Virus record (IMG/VR): IMGVR_UViG_3300025121_000143
Location: 1-22,150 of that record
Origin: a virus
Direction: 5' to 3' (one strand)
Length of the DNA: 22,150 nt
The notes under the pieces are model-generated. The model was not told the DNA's origin, made no database searches, and was given only the letters and a program-made list of their open reading frames with translations. The position numbers and the translations under genes are program-made. Shown here one piece after another: positions 1-6,305 of the stretch; the stretch's first letter is position 1; each line of letters starts with the position of its first letter.

Positions 1-24
1 TTGTATAAATAACCAACCTGTCAT
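1..24 (-). CDS. 5' end of a gene running off the left edge
   Basis: Only the first eight codons (MTGWLFIQ) lie in the window. The ATG at 22-24 is preceded by a perfect AAGGAGG ribosome binding site at 32-38 with a 7-base spacer. The combination of strong site, start and open frame makes a true gene start likely. The product cannot be identified. It is the next gene of the leftward operon after the virion-associated genes at 133-1225. Confidence 0.6.
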
Positions 25-31
25 TTAAAAA

Positions 32-38
32 CCTCCTT
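32..38 (-). promoter_or_regulatory. Strong ribosome binding site for the left-edge gene
   Basis: The minus strand reads AAGGAGG here, 7 bases before the ATG at 24. It is one of the few full-consensus sites in the window. The 25-132 stretch around it holds no convincing gene. Confidence 0.65.
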
Positions 39-132
39 AAAGTTATTCACCTATTTCTTTTTCTAGCATTCCTTCCTGTGATTGCAAGCCCGGTTACGCA
101 TAGTTTTGCCCTACATGAGCAATATCTCTCCT

Positions 133-879
133 TTAACTAGAAACATTTTTCTCACTGGGCTTTAAATCTTTGACATGTGGCTTATCTGGTTTATTTATAC
201 TAGATTCACCCCCAAAATCTTTAATTTCTTCATTAGATATTTCGCTAGTAGTTGTCTCTGAGTTCTCTGATATTTCAGCTACCCCGTCTGGTAATTCTTT
301 CACTACTGCTTTATCTATCATTTCTTCTTCATTTACTTCTGGTTCATCTTTTAAAGTGTTAATAAGTTTATTACATTTTGAAAGTATAGTTTGTTCTTTT
401 TCTATTAGTTCTTTAGATTTCTTAAATCCCTTGGGTAATGGGGGTAATTTTGGCGTTTTTGGAACTTTGATTTTCTTTGGTTTTTTTGCAAACCAAGGAT
501 CTGGCACACTGGGAGCATCAAATTCACGGCGTGTCATAGGTTTGTACTTTTCTGAAGATCTTCCCAAATATGACTCTTTTTGACGACGTGTTTCTCCTAA
601 ACTTTTATCAAGTTTTTCCCAAGAAGTATTTTTTGTCTTTGTTAATACTTTATTTATTTTGTCTTTTAATGTTTTTTCTAAATATTCATTTTTCATACTA
701 TTGTTAGCTCCTCCAATTGTATCTAAAAAATTATCAATACTTTTTATCATTTCTTTATAACCAGATGCGAAAATAGCCCGCATTTGTTTTTCTGCTTTTT
801 GCTTCGCTCCAGATCCGGAATATATTTTACCAGATTTTCCCCATCTCCATTTTCCATTTCCCAAATTTTCAAGAGGCAT
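133..879 (-). CDS. Lys-rich phage protein with an N-terminal W-G-x-S-G-K-x-Y motif
   Basis: A 248-residue hydrophilic protein. Residues 8-42 carry a motif I recognise from phage virion-associated proteins: KWRWGKSGKIYSGSGAKQKA, then AEKQMRAIFASGYKE. After a helical part come a Lys/Pro-rich linker (about 126-155) and an acidic C-terminus. No enzymatic motif or membrane segment is visible. The ATG at 879 overlaps the end of the upstream gene by 11 bases and has only a weak ribosome site, so translational coupling is likely. Its place after the gp10-like gene and before the left-edge gene suggests a structural or assembly role, which is inference. It shares the short helix motif IDNFL with its upstream neighbour. 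Confidence 0.8.
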   Translation of the reverse strand: MPLENLGNGKWRWGKSGKIYSGSGAKQKAEKQMRAIFASGYKEMIKSIDNFLDTIGGANNSMKNEYLEKTLKDKINKVLTKTKNTSWEKLDKSLGETRRQKESYLGRSSEKYKPMTRREFDAPSVPDPWFAKKPKKIKVPKTPKLPPLPKGFKKSKELIEKEQTILSKCNKLINTLKDEPEVNEEEMIDKAVVKELPDGVAEISENSETTTSEISNEEIKDFGGESSINKPDKPHVKDLKPSEKNVSS

Positions 880-1225
880 CTTTCTTATGTCTCATACCGC
901 CAAAAATACTCTTTTGAGAAAAGTCTTTTCTTTCTCCACATTTACTACAAAATACAGGCGGCCCAAAAGAAGAATAAGATTCATTTTTGCATTTGCCACA
1001 AATCCACGGTTGTCGTTTTGGTACTTTGGCTGGATGAGCTAAAAGTTTAGCTTCTTTTTCTCTCAATTCTTTTGGAACTAAATCTTGATATTCTTCATAG
1101 TATTTACCTTCTCTAGGTCCAATTTTAATTTGAGTACCCTTTGGAGGCTTTTGTCCCTTTTCAGGTTTAATATATTTTTTTGATTTTAAAAAATTATCTA
1201 TCTTGTTTATTAAATCATTAGTCAT
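869..1225 (-). CDS. Small phage protein with a G-P-R-x-G-x-Y-Y motif and C-terminal zinc ribbon
   Basis: A 118-residue protein. Residues 28-45 (PKGTQIKIGPREGKYYEE) match a short peptide I know from many phage head-associated proteins, where it reads roughly P-x-G-x-x-x-x-x-G-P-R-G-G-x-Y-Y. C76/C79 and C93/C96 form a likely four-Cys zinc ribbon. The N-terminus contains IDNFL, also found in the downstream protein. The ATG at 1225 overlaps the upstream stop by 8 bases (ATGACTAA) with AGAGG just before it. No enzymatic function is evident. The family assignment of the peptide is from memory. Confidence 0.8.
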   Translation of the reverse strand: MTNDLINKIDNFLKSKKYIKPEKGQKPPKGTQIKIGPREGKYYEEYQDLVPKELREKEAKLLAHPAKVPKRQPWICGKCKNESYSSFGPPVFCSKCGERKDFSQKSIFGGMRHKKDAS

Positions 1226-1514
1226 TAGATACCTCTAATTTAATACCCAGTTGGTCTAAAATATCAGCTAAACCACTACTAATTAAAGTTATATCGTCAT
1301 GATTAACGGACTCACTTTTATACAAATGACAAATAGCTTCAATAAATTCATGAAGAACTACATCCATTGGCGGACTTTTGTAAAACTTTATTTTTCTTTG
1401 AGACGTATAAAAACAGCCTAAATTTCCATCTTCAGCTAAAACATCAACAGTAATTTCTAAAGGAATTTTATTGCCCGCTAAATATATAGAATCAGGAAGC
1501 TTTATTGTTATCAT
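1218..1514 (-). CDS. Zincin-like small phage protein with an HExxE motif
   Basis: A 98-residue protein. After an N-terminal beta-rich part, residues 52-61 read VVLHEFIEAI. H55-E56-x-x-E59 sits where metallopeptidase-like phage proteins have HExxH, and H72 follows in NHDDIT. I recall a family of small phage proteins with the same HE(I/F)IEAI signature, often in head-tail gene clusters and of unknown function. The second His of the classical zinc motif is replaced by Glu, so catalysis is doubtful. The gene overlaps its upstream neighbour by 23 bases and its downstream neighbour by 8. Confidence 0.75.
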   Translation of the reverse strand: MITIKLPDSIYLAGNKIPLEITVDVLAEDGNLGCFYTSQRKIKFYKSPPMDVVLHEFIEAICHLYKSESVNHDDITLISSGLADILDQLGIKLEVSND

Positions 1515-1797
1515 TGTCTTTTTCTTTTAATAGTTCTTCGACTTCTTTAATTGCATCAGTAGCATTCAATTCCTCTGAATTAACGGGATTTAAGAAATTT
1601 CGTATTCCCTCAGCCCCCTTTTGTATAGTTATTATATTAAACAGTTGATTCATTGAAGACAATATATTTTGTAATTCAGCGGGAACCAAAGTATAATTTG
1701 TACCATTAATACTAATAACAAACCTATTTTCTTTTTCTAGATAATAAGAAAACCAACAATTCATTGGTTCATAATTAAGATTCGAGGTTTCTTTCAT
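1492..1797 (-). CDS. Hypothetical phage protein
   Basis: A 101-residue protein I do not recognise. The N-terminal half looks beta-rich (RFVISINGTNYTLVPAEL) and the C-terminal third is charged and probably helical (ATDAIKEVEELLKEKDND). There are no Cys pairs or membrane segments. The ATG at 1797 lies just after the upstream stop (1800), with a weak GGCGGA site. It sits in the tight leftward cluster with the gp10-like and HExxE genes, so a head-tail or assembly role is possible but not shown. Confidence 0.75.
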   Translation of the reverse strand: MKETSNLNYEPMNCWFSYYLEKENRFVISINGTNYTLVPAELQNILSSMNQLFNIITIQKGAEGIRNFLNPVNSEELNATDAIKEVEELLKEKDNDNNKAS

Positions 1798-1799
1798 AA

Positions 1800-2168
1800 T
1801 TAATTTCCGCCTTTATCGTCAGTTTTTTCTGAAGTTATTTTGCTATTATTTTTCATTAACTCTATCCAAGCATCTTTACATGAATAAATCTCATCTAAAA
1901 TAAGTTTTCTATTTGCTTTATAGGCTTTCTCAGTCAAATTTAGGCTTTCAATAATTGACAGTATTTTTCCTACAAAATGACTAAAAGATTCTTCTAAATT
2001 TGTAGTAGTTGTACTATTTTTTACTTGTTTTTGCAAAGAATCAACTAACCTATATACCCAGCTTTTTATAGTAGACCTTCTTTCTGATTCTGATATGACT
2101 AAACATAGACACTCGCATATTCTGTCATACAAAACTGAAAAATAACTATTTATTTCCTTGTCTTCCAT
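1800..2168 (-). CDS. Hypothetical helical phage protein
   Basis: A 122-residue, predominantly helical protein with no recognisable domain. It begins MEDKEINSYFSVLYDRICE and ends in a Lys/Asp-rich tail. The start is well supported: GGAGG lies immediately upstream of the ATG at 2168. It directly follows the gp10-like gene (2180-2746). A tail assembly or completion role would fit the position, but the sequence gives no direct evidence. Confidence 0.75.
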   Translation of the reverse strand: MEDKEINSYFSVLYDRICECLCLVISESERRSTIKSWVYRLVDSLQKQVKNSTTTTNLEESFSHFVGKILSIIESLNLTEKAYKANRKLILDEIYSCKDAWIELMKNNSKITSEKTDDKGGN

Positions 2169-2179
2169 AAACCCTCCTT

Positions 2180-2746
2180 TTATTTTCTGCTAACAGTTAC
2201 TCCATGTACTTTGTTCATAAACCAAACAATATCTTCAGCAAGATATTGCAAACCCTCTTTAGCAGCTCTGGCTAAAAAGAATTGACCAGGTCTTGCAGAT
2301 ATTTTACTTATTACTCTAAAACCCACGGGTTCTCTAGAGTATCTAAACTTACCTTCTGGAGTAACAGTGGTAACCTTTTTTCTTATATAAACTAATCTTT
2401 TATTTTTTAAAACGATGTCTTTTGGTGGATGATAATTGCCCTTTTTATCAGTATATCCCTTCCTTCGTATTATTTGGTCTCCACGTATTGGTATATCTTT
2501 ATCTATTCCCGCTTCAACGATACTAGCATAATGATACTTATTTTTTCCTCTAGCATTGTAAACTACTCCAGTGCTATTAGCTGTATCTGTTTCATGACCA
2601 GACATAGACAAATTGCCAGTATCTCGTGGAACAAATCCCTCTTCTGTTCTCTTAGAAATAGAAAGTACTCTATCTCTATTACTTCTCAAGCCCAATACTA
2701 TTGATTTCTTCAGTTCTGATATAATTTTATTTTGAAGTCTATTCAT
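2180..2746 (-). CDS. HK97 gp10-like neck/tail-completion protein
   Basis: A 188-residue protein with the layout of the HK97-gp10 family, which joins head and tail in siphophages. It has an N-terminal helix, then VPRDTGNLSMSG (family pattern P-x-D-T-G-x-L-x-x-S), a segment with a tyrosine-alanine pair and glutamate-glycine (KYHYASIVEAG), and a C-terminal RPGQFFLARAAKEG (pattern R-P-x-x-x-x-A). An inserted basic region of about 50 residues (roughly 86-135) makes it longer than typical members. The ATG at 2746 has no good ribosome site of its own. It lies about 215 bases downstream of the promoter at 2969-2996 and directly after the possible structured leader, so expression may be controlled there. 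Confidence 0.75.
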   Translation of the reverse strand: MNRLQNKIISELKKSIVLGLRSNRDRVLSISKRTEEGFVPRDTGNLSMSGHETDTANSTGVVYNARGKNKYHYASIVEAGIDKDIPIRGDQIIRRKGYTDKKGNYHPPKDIVLKNKRLVYIRKKVTTVTPEGKFRYSREPVGFRVISKISARPGQFFLARAAKEGLQYLAEDIVWFMNKVHGVTVSRK

Positions 2747-2750
2747 TCAC

Positions 2751-2957
2751 TTATAAACATAATGTTGGAAAGACCCATCCTAGCTTTTGCCATTTCTGGC
2801 CTTCTGCCGGACCTACTCTTTCAAGTGTTTGTCCCTCTGCAGTAAATATGCCAATATTCACTGGGACCACAACCAAATTCTTTTCCCTCACAGAATTAGC
2901 CTGGGAGATAGACTTTCATCTACCAAATTTGTCTCTTAGACCTGCATAGCATCTTAT
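2751..2957 (-). pseudogene. Possible decayed or very small phage gene
   Basis: One minus-strand frame reads sensibly from 2957 to a TAA at 2751-2753 but is broken by an in-frame TGA at 2916-2918. Before the stop it reads CYAGLRDKFGR. After it comes KSISQANSVREKNLVVVPVN, ending in KWQKLGWVFPTLCL. The RDKFGR part resembles the R-D-x-x-G-R-F motif of small phage proteins. A 46-codon product starting at GTG 2891 is also possible, but no ribosome site is seen. UGA is clearly a stop elsewhere in this window, so this is either a decayed gene, a short GTG-started gene, or not coding (see the leader RNA entry). Confidence 0.35.
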
Positions 2958-2973
2958 TCAAGCACAACATTAT
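2759..2973 (-). ncRNA. Candidate structured leader RNA upstream of the gp10-like gene
   Basis: Immediately downstream of a good promoter, the leftward transcript could fold into a closed structure. A perfect 9-bp inverted repeat (2759-2767 with 2965-2973) would close it. Next to its 3' arm, 2768-2773 pairs with 2817-2822. A small hairpin at 2789-2800 has a GAAA tetraloop. A larger stem-loop at 2831-2867 has 5 bp plus 9 bp; one of the nine is G-U in the leftward RNA but an A-C mismatch in the opposite strand. A further hairpin is at 2931-2941. No poly-U terminator follows. No known RNA family was recognised. The same bases may instead be a decayed gene. Confidence 0.35.
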
Positions 2974-2996
2974 AGTTATATTATATAATTTTTCAA
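2969..2996 (-). promoter_or_regulatory. Sigma70-type promoter, leftward
   Basis: The minus strand has TTGAAA (2991-2996), a 16-base spacer and a perfect TATAAT (2969-2974), so transcription would start near 2962. The -35 box overlaps the stop codon of the DUF4326 gene. It is the only near-consensus promoter I noticed in this window. It would drive the gp10-like gene and the virion-associated genes to its left. Confidence 0.6.
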
Positions 2997-3291
2997 GAAA
3001 TTTTAATACATTTATTCGCTAATTCCAATAATATATCCCCATGACAAGGAAGAGGACTACACCAACACACTAAATCTTTACCTTTTAGTTCCCCTAAATC
3101 CTGAAGCAAACCGTCTTTTTCATTACTCTCCAGCCATGAATGATACAACTGAATAACATCCGCCCCACTCCAAAAATTACCGCCTGCATCTTTACCTATT
3201 TTAAAAGGATTACCCCATTTAGAAGGTCTCCCGATATAGACTGCACCGTAAGGAATACTTTTATCTGTTTTTTATTGAAGACTTTAGGCAA
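2993..3291 (-). pseudogene. DUF4326-family gene with a frameshift in an A6 tract
   Basis: The gene starts at TTG 3291 with GGAGG at 3298-3302. It reads MPKVFNKK, then must shift back one base at the A6 run (3268-3273) to continue TDKSIPYGAVYIGRPSKWGN. It ends with the hallmark LVCWCSPLPCHGDILLELAN and a TGA at 2993-2995. The GRPSKWGNPF and CWC-x-P-x-P-C-H-G-D motifs are typical of DUF4326, a small family of unknown biochemistry. The shifted product is 99 residues, a full-length domain; the unshifted frame gives only 31 residues. Either a base is missing from the run (mutation or assembly error) or slippage restores the frame. Confidence 0.75.
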
Positions 3292-3502
3292 TTTGTTCCT
3301 CCAAACACTTTCTTTTTGACTCATACTCGCTAAGTTCATTTTGCAAATCTAATATTTGGCTTTCTAAACCATCTTTTTCTGCAGTAAAAATTATATATTC
3401 ATTTTTTCTTTTGTTATATACTCTTAGAAAAACATTAAAATTATTTAAAAATAATTCTAATTGTTTCTTAGTAATATAATATTGCTGTTCGTTTTCTATC
3501 AT
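3284..3502 (-). CDS. Small coiled-coil protein
   Basis: A 72-residue, almost wholly helical protein with heptad-like spacing in its second half (ESQILDLQNELSEYESKRKC). No family is recognised. Its ATG overlaps the stop codon of the displaced phosphoesterase 3' end (ATGA at 3499-3502). This indicates that it was originally coupled to the metallophosphoesterase gene, before the HNH element separated them. Its own 3' end overlaps the DUF4326 start by 8 bases. Confidence 0.65.
   Translation of the reverse strand: MIENEQQYYITKKQLELFLNNFNVFLRVYNKRKNEYIIFTAEKDGLESQILDLQNELSEYESKRKCLEEQIA
3298..3302 (-). promoter_or_regulatory. Ribosome binding site selecting a TTG start
   Basis: GGAGG on the minus strand lies 6 bases before TTG 3291, inside the last codons of the coiled-coil gene. 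It shows that the DUF4326 gene starts in the frame that precedes the A6 run, so the frameshift is internal to the gene. Confidence 0.6.
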
Positions 3503-3627
3503 CTACTATAAGCTTCTACAGCTTCTCTTAAATCCATAAATGGTAAGATTTTAAATTCATGTGGATATAAAATTACCGAAGGATTTGCTATCGCTGAGCC
3601 CCAAAAACCACGACTTCTAGCATCATA
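3499..3627 (-). pseudogene. Displaced original 3' end of the MRE11-like gene
   Basis: This 42-codon open stretch has no start of its own. It reads YDARSRGFWGSAIANPSVIL, then YPHEFKILPFMDLREAVEAY and SR, ending at TGA. It aligns with the current C-terminus of the metallophosphoesterase (residues 350-388: GFTGVMALNPTIILFPKTFE, then ILSFIDMYQAF): G-F-x-G, N-P-x-(V/I)-I-L-(Y/F)-P, and F-(K/E)-I-L-x-F-(M/I)-D all coincide. The stop retains an ATGA overlap with the next gene, as expected for the native operon junction. The two versions differ strongly in DNA, so this is not a recent local duplication. It is best explained as the old gene end left behind by the HNH insertion. Confidence 0.7.
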
Positions 3628-4276
3628 TTTTAACTTGAAAAGTCTTATTTAATAAGCCTCGACTTTTAGGAAATAACTTTAAAAACTCATCTTTTGATAA
3701 AGTCTTTTTAGCAAACCAATATAAATCTTTGTTATGTATTTTCATATGGCAACCTTTGCACACTGTAATTAAATTGTTTTCTTTGCAATTTAATTTATTA
3801 AAATCTATATGATGAACTAACCATCCCCTTTTATAGCATTTCATACAAGTAAAATTATCTCTCATTCGAATTTTCTTTTTTAATTCTTCAGAGAATTCAC
3901 CATCATATTCGGTATAAAAAATAGACTTTCCACCTTTGTAATTAGGATTTTTTACTCCACACATACTACTATGTTTTCCCTTATTATGTATAGATATTAA
4001 ATATCTCGAATACTCAGATTGTTTTTTACCTTTCATTCCAGATATTCTTCCCATTAAAGCTATAGAACGGTTTTTTATCCATTCATCACTTTGCTTTTTT
4101 CCACTCTGTGTAATAGATCTTTTTTTATTTGCTTCTATAGAAACACTGTTTATTTTCATTTTTACAGGTATACTTTTGTAACCCTGTTGTTTCATATATG
4201 CTTTATAACAAATTCTATTACAAAAAGTACTGCCTTTTCTAGTTGTTATTTTATTACAATATCTACAGTTTCTCAT
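3623..4276 (-). CDS. Free-standing HNH homing endonuclease with NUMOD3-like repeats
   Basis: From ATG 4276 the product is 217 residues. C4/C7 and C19/C23 form an N-terminal zinc motif. Two NUMOD3-like DNA-binding motifs follow (GKKQSDEWIKNRSI and GKKQSEYSRYLISI), then GVKNPNYKGG. The C-terminal HNH nuclease (about 140-185) has FTCMKCYKRG, LVHHIDFNKLNCKENNLITV and CKGCHMKIHN. This domain order is that of phage homing endonucleases, which cut element-free alleles and spread by repair. I chose ATG 4276 rather than upstream in-frame starts; it overlaps the phosphoesterase stop by 14 bases. The gene lies between the current and the displaced 3' ends of that gene, pointing to it as the agent of the insertion. 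Confidence 0.88.
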   Translation of the reverse strand: MRNCRYCNKITTRKGSTFCNRICYKAYMKQQGYKSIPVKMKINSVSIEANKKRSITQSGKKQSDEWIKNRSIALMGRISGMKGKKQSEYSRYLISIHNKGKHSSMCGVKNPNYKGGKSIFYTEYDGEFSEELKKKIRMRDNFTCMKCYKRGWLVHHIDFNKLNCKENNLITVCKGCHMKIHNKDLYWFAKKTLSKDEFLKLFPKSRGLLNKTFQVKI

Positions 4277-4403
4277 TAAGTAATACTCGTAACACCTTAA
4301 AAGCTTGATACATATCAATAAAACTCAATATTTCAAATGTCTTTGGAAATAATATTATAGTTGGATTTAAAGCCATTACTCCCGTAAATCCTTTTCCTTG
4401 TGC
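3628..4403 (-). mobile_element. Candidate homing cassette: replacement 3' end plus HNH gene
   Basis: The boundaries are inferred from the alignment of the two phosphoesterase C-termini. Native sequence appears to leave off at Y350 (4404-4406) and resume at the equivalent Tyr (3625-3627). AATATG occurs at both junctions. The intervening 776 bases hold an alternative 46-codon gene ending and the HNH gene. Such a cassette would insert without disabling its target, because it supplies a working end. Exact limits need an element-free relative. Confidence 0.5.
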
Positions 4404-5453
4404 ATATTCATCCCAAAGAATTTTATAAGAACCACACTTCAAAGCACTTCTTTTTGTTCCTTTGTAATAAAATTCTTCCATAGCAGGCACGTGGCCATGT
4501 TCAATAACACCCACATCAAAATTATCATTTTCTAACCTTAACATTTGTTTTACACAATGTGTTAAGTTTTGAGCGCTATTCATTCTATATTGATGTCGTC
4601 TTAGAATTTTATATTCAATATCTCCGACCGTTAAATTTAATAAACCACCATCTCTAGTATATACTATCTTTAAACTATTTGCTAATTCTTTCATTGAATC
4701 AATCTTAGCTTGCGCTTCTGTCCACAAAGTATGATTTCCAGTACCAAAAGCAATTATCTTAGTTTTTAATTTTTCCAATATTTTGTACATAAATTCATGT
4801 TGAATAGACACATCAATTTGTCTAGCTACTGAAGTTATTTTAGAGCAAATCATATTCTCAATAGAATCTCCTCCTAAGTATAAATAAGTATTTGGTTCGT
4901 TCAATATTGACATTATATCTTTGTCAAACTTAGTATAATCTACTCCCGGATGTCCCAAATGCCAGTCAGAAGTAAAAACAAGAGCTATAGGTTTACGGGC
5001 TTCTATTTTCATATTGATAGTTTTGGGAGCGAACATTTCTTCAGAAACTTTACTATATGACTTCAATAATCCTAACAAGTCCTCATAAGATGCACTATGA
5101 TTTAAGAATTTAGGTGACACTGAAATTTTACTTTTCTTAACACCATATTTTTTTGCCCATTGATCAATAGTTCTATAAGTAACATTATATATTCTTTCTA
5201 GTTCCACAGCCTCTAATTTCTGTAAATCTTCACTAAATTTGTTTATCTCATCTTTAGTTTTAGGCATATAAGACATAAAGTGTGTATGTTTACTATCTCT
5301 TCTGGGAAATTTTAAATTTATTTTAACTGCAAATCTTCTAAGAGCTGTCTCAGTTCTGTCATACTTTTGCATTAGTTCTGGAAAAGTTATTTCTTGATTA
5401 TTAAAATCTTTTTTAAATTCTTCTTCATCTATAGGGATCTTAGCTCTGGACAT
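4263..5453 (-). CDS. MRE11-like metallophosphoesterase with N-terminal helix-turn-helix
   Basis: A 396-residue protein. Residues 5-105 contain two HTH-like segments (about 20-45 and 80-103) that probably bind DNA. The calcineurin-like phosphoesterase domain follows with its metal motifs in order: SDWHLG (D163, H165), GGD (D196), GTGNH (N240, H241), H287, and H319-G-H321. This layout fits phage nucleases or phosphoesterases related to MRE11/SbcD; substrate unknown. The start ATG 5453 has AAGGAG 10 bases upstream. The last 46 codons appear to belong to an inserted homing cassette, since a different version of the same C-terminus remains at 3499-3627. The metal-binding core precedes the junction and should be intact. 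Confidence 0.82.
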   Translation of the reverse strand: MSRAKIPIDEEEFKKDFNNQEITFPELMQKYDRTETALRRFAVKINLKFPRRDSKHTHFMSYMPKTKDEINKFSEDLQKLEAVELERIYNVTYRTIDQWAKKYGVKKSKISVSPKFLNHSASYEDLLGLLKSYSKVSEEMFAPKTINMKIEARKPIALVFTSDWHLGHPGVDYTKFDKDIMSILNEPNTYLYLGGDSIENMICSKITSVARQIDVSIQHEFMYKILEKLKTKIIAFGTGNHTLWTEAQAKIDSMKELANSLKIVYTRDGGLLNLTVGDIEYKILRRHQYRMNSAQNLTHCVKQMLRLENDNFDVGVIEHGHVPAMEEFYYKGTKRSALKCGSYKILWDEYAQGKGFTGVMALNPTIILFPKTFEILSFIDMYQAFKVLRVLLNEKL

Positions 5454-5460
5454 TAAATTG

Positions 5461-5577
5461 TTACTCCTTTATTTCAAATGTATGTTCGCATTCAGGACAT
5501 TGCAAAGTATCTTTTGCTATTTTTTTGAAAAGACAAATATGAAAAACTTTTTCACAAATAGGACATTTAACATACAT
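5461..5577 (-). CDS. 38-residue zinc-ribbon microprotein
   Basis: A short ATG-to-TAA frame encodes MYVKCPICEKVFHICLFKKI, then AKDTLQCPECEHTFEIKE. Two CPxC knuckles (C5/C8 and C27/C30) separated by 18 residues form a minimal zinc ribbon, similar in size to phage Com-like proteins. It fills the gap between the membrane protein gene (stop 5584) and the phosphoesterase gene, and its final codons provide the AAGGAG site for the latter. It has no strong ribosome site of its own. A role in nucleic-acid binding or translational control is possible only by analogy. Confidence 0.6.
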   Translation of the reverse strand: MYVKCPICEKVFHICLFKKIAKDTLQCPECEHTFEIKE

Positions 5578-5583
5578 TTTTAA

Positions 5584-5928
5584 CTAATTTATTTTTTCTC
5601 GGCTTATTATTTTTGCACCAGGAAAATGAAGAGAGACATCTCTACTTACTGAAATCAAATAAATTCCTTGTGGCAATAGCCATTTTAAGTCATTTGCCCA
5701 ATAAGGCGCAGTCGACTTATATCCCTTGCCATCAATAGACCAAATTGTAACTTCAGTAGTAGGTATTATTGGAGAAAAAGCGAATGCTATATCAATATCA
5801 TTTGGTCCAGAATAAAGCATTTTATTCCAATATCCAGTCTTCAAATTTATTCTCATACTATTGCGAAATCCAAACATAACTATCATAATAGCTATAATTA
5901 TTACACCAACTGCAAATACAACGTACAT
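5584..5928 (-). CDS. Single-pass membrane protein, hypothetical
   Basis: A 114-residue protein with an N-terminal hydrophobic helix (residues 2-20, VVFAVGVIIIAIMIVMFGF) followed by Arg-rich sequence and a soluble C-terminal part of about 90 residues. The latter has beta-type character (TEVTIWSIDGKGYKS, GIYLISVSRDVSLHF). No signal-peptidase site is evident, so it is probably membrane-anchored. The start ATG 5928 has a clear GGGGG ribosome site 7 bases upstream. Family unknown. The position, among small Cys-rich proteins and before the phosphoesterase, gives no functional hint. Confidence 0.75.
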   Translation of the reverse strand: MYVVFAVGVIIIAIMIVMFGFRNSMRINLKTGYWNKMLYSGPNDIDIAFAFSPIIPTTEVTIWSIDGKGYKSTAPYWANDLKWLLPQGIYLISVSRDVSLHFPGAKIISREKIN

Positions 5929-5941
5929 TTATAACCCCCTA

Positions 5942-6046
5942 TTACTTTTTATTCCAAAAATCTATCCAAGCTTGACATTCTTTACAAAGGCCTTCTTGAC
6001 AAGTCTTACTGATTATTTTACAATATGTTCCCTTTTTATTTTCCAA
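5942..6046 (-). CDS. 34-residue Cys-rich microprotein
   Basis: The frame starts at TTG 6046, overlaps the upstream stop by 11 bases and ends at TAA 5942. The product contains TYCKIISKTCQEGLCKECQA, with Cys at residues 9, 16, 21 and 24, followed by WIDFWNKK. The spacing C-x6-C-x4-C-x2-C suits zinc binding, and similar tiny proteins occur in phage accessory regions. No good ribosome site is visible, so coupling to the upstream gene is assumed. Confidence 0.45.
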   Translation of the reverse strand: MENKKGTYCKIISKTCQEGLCKECQAWIDFWNKK

Positions 6047-6305
6047 TAGACAATGTTCCATCTTTTTCACTATCAACACAATCTTTTAAAACACTTATAA
6101 TTTCTAAAATAGTATTTTTATTACCTTGCGCAAATAAATAATCTTCTTTTACTTCATAATTATTTTCTGGATCAAGCGCAAAAAATGCCCCAAAACTGTG
6201 CGGAAGTAATCCACAACTTTTTGTTTCAGCTATCCACTCATTTAAGCACTGCATTAGAGCATCAATTTTTTCGGTTTTCTTTTGTTTCTTTATTTTTTTT
6301 ATCAT
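6036..6305 (-). CDS. Hypothetical phage protein
   Basis: From ATG 6305 this is an 89-residue protein with a Lys-rich N-terminus and an acidic remainder (LDPENNYEVKEDYLFAQGNK). No family or metal motif is recognised. The start is uncertain: a TTG at 6314 and a later ATG at 6254 are alternatives, and the GGAG before 6305 is only 3 bases away. With ATG 6305 it overlaps the upstream gene by 44 bases, long for this operon, so the later start is also credible. Confidence 0.55.
   Translation of the reverse strand: MIKKIKKQKKTEKIDALMQCLNEWIAETKSCGLLPHSFGAFFALDPENNYEVKEDYLFAQGNKNTILEIISVLKDCVDSEKDGTLSIGK

Noticed and set aside
25-132. Short frames in the gap before the left-edge gene (one reads MRNRACNHRKEC)
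   Set aside because: All are under 30 codons, lack consistent starts, and none shows a convincing family pattern. One has an ATG directly followed by TAG. I see no gene here.
2751-2957. UGA read as an amino acid (recoding) to keep the small frame open
   Set aside because: UGA clearly terminates other genes here, for example in ATGA overlaps at 12012-12015 and 10059-10062, and no separate evidence of recoding was seen.
3262-3276. Classical -1 slippery heptamer in the DUF4326 gene
   Set aside because: The phase is wrong: the P-site codon AAA would re-pair on TAA, so it is not a canonical X-XXY-YYZ site. Simple slippage, mutation or an assembly error remains likelier.
4091-4279. Plus-strand open frame opposite the HNH gene
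   Set aside because: Hydrophobic, low-complexity translation typical of antisense AT-rich DNA; the HNH gene explains the region.
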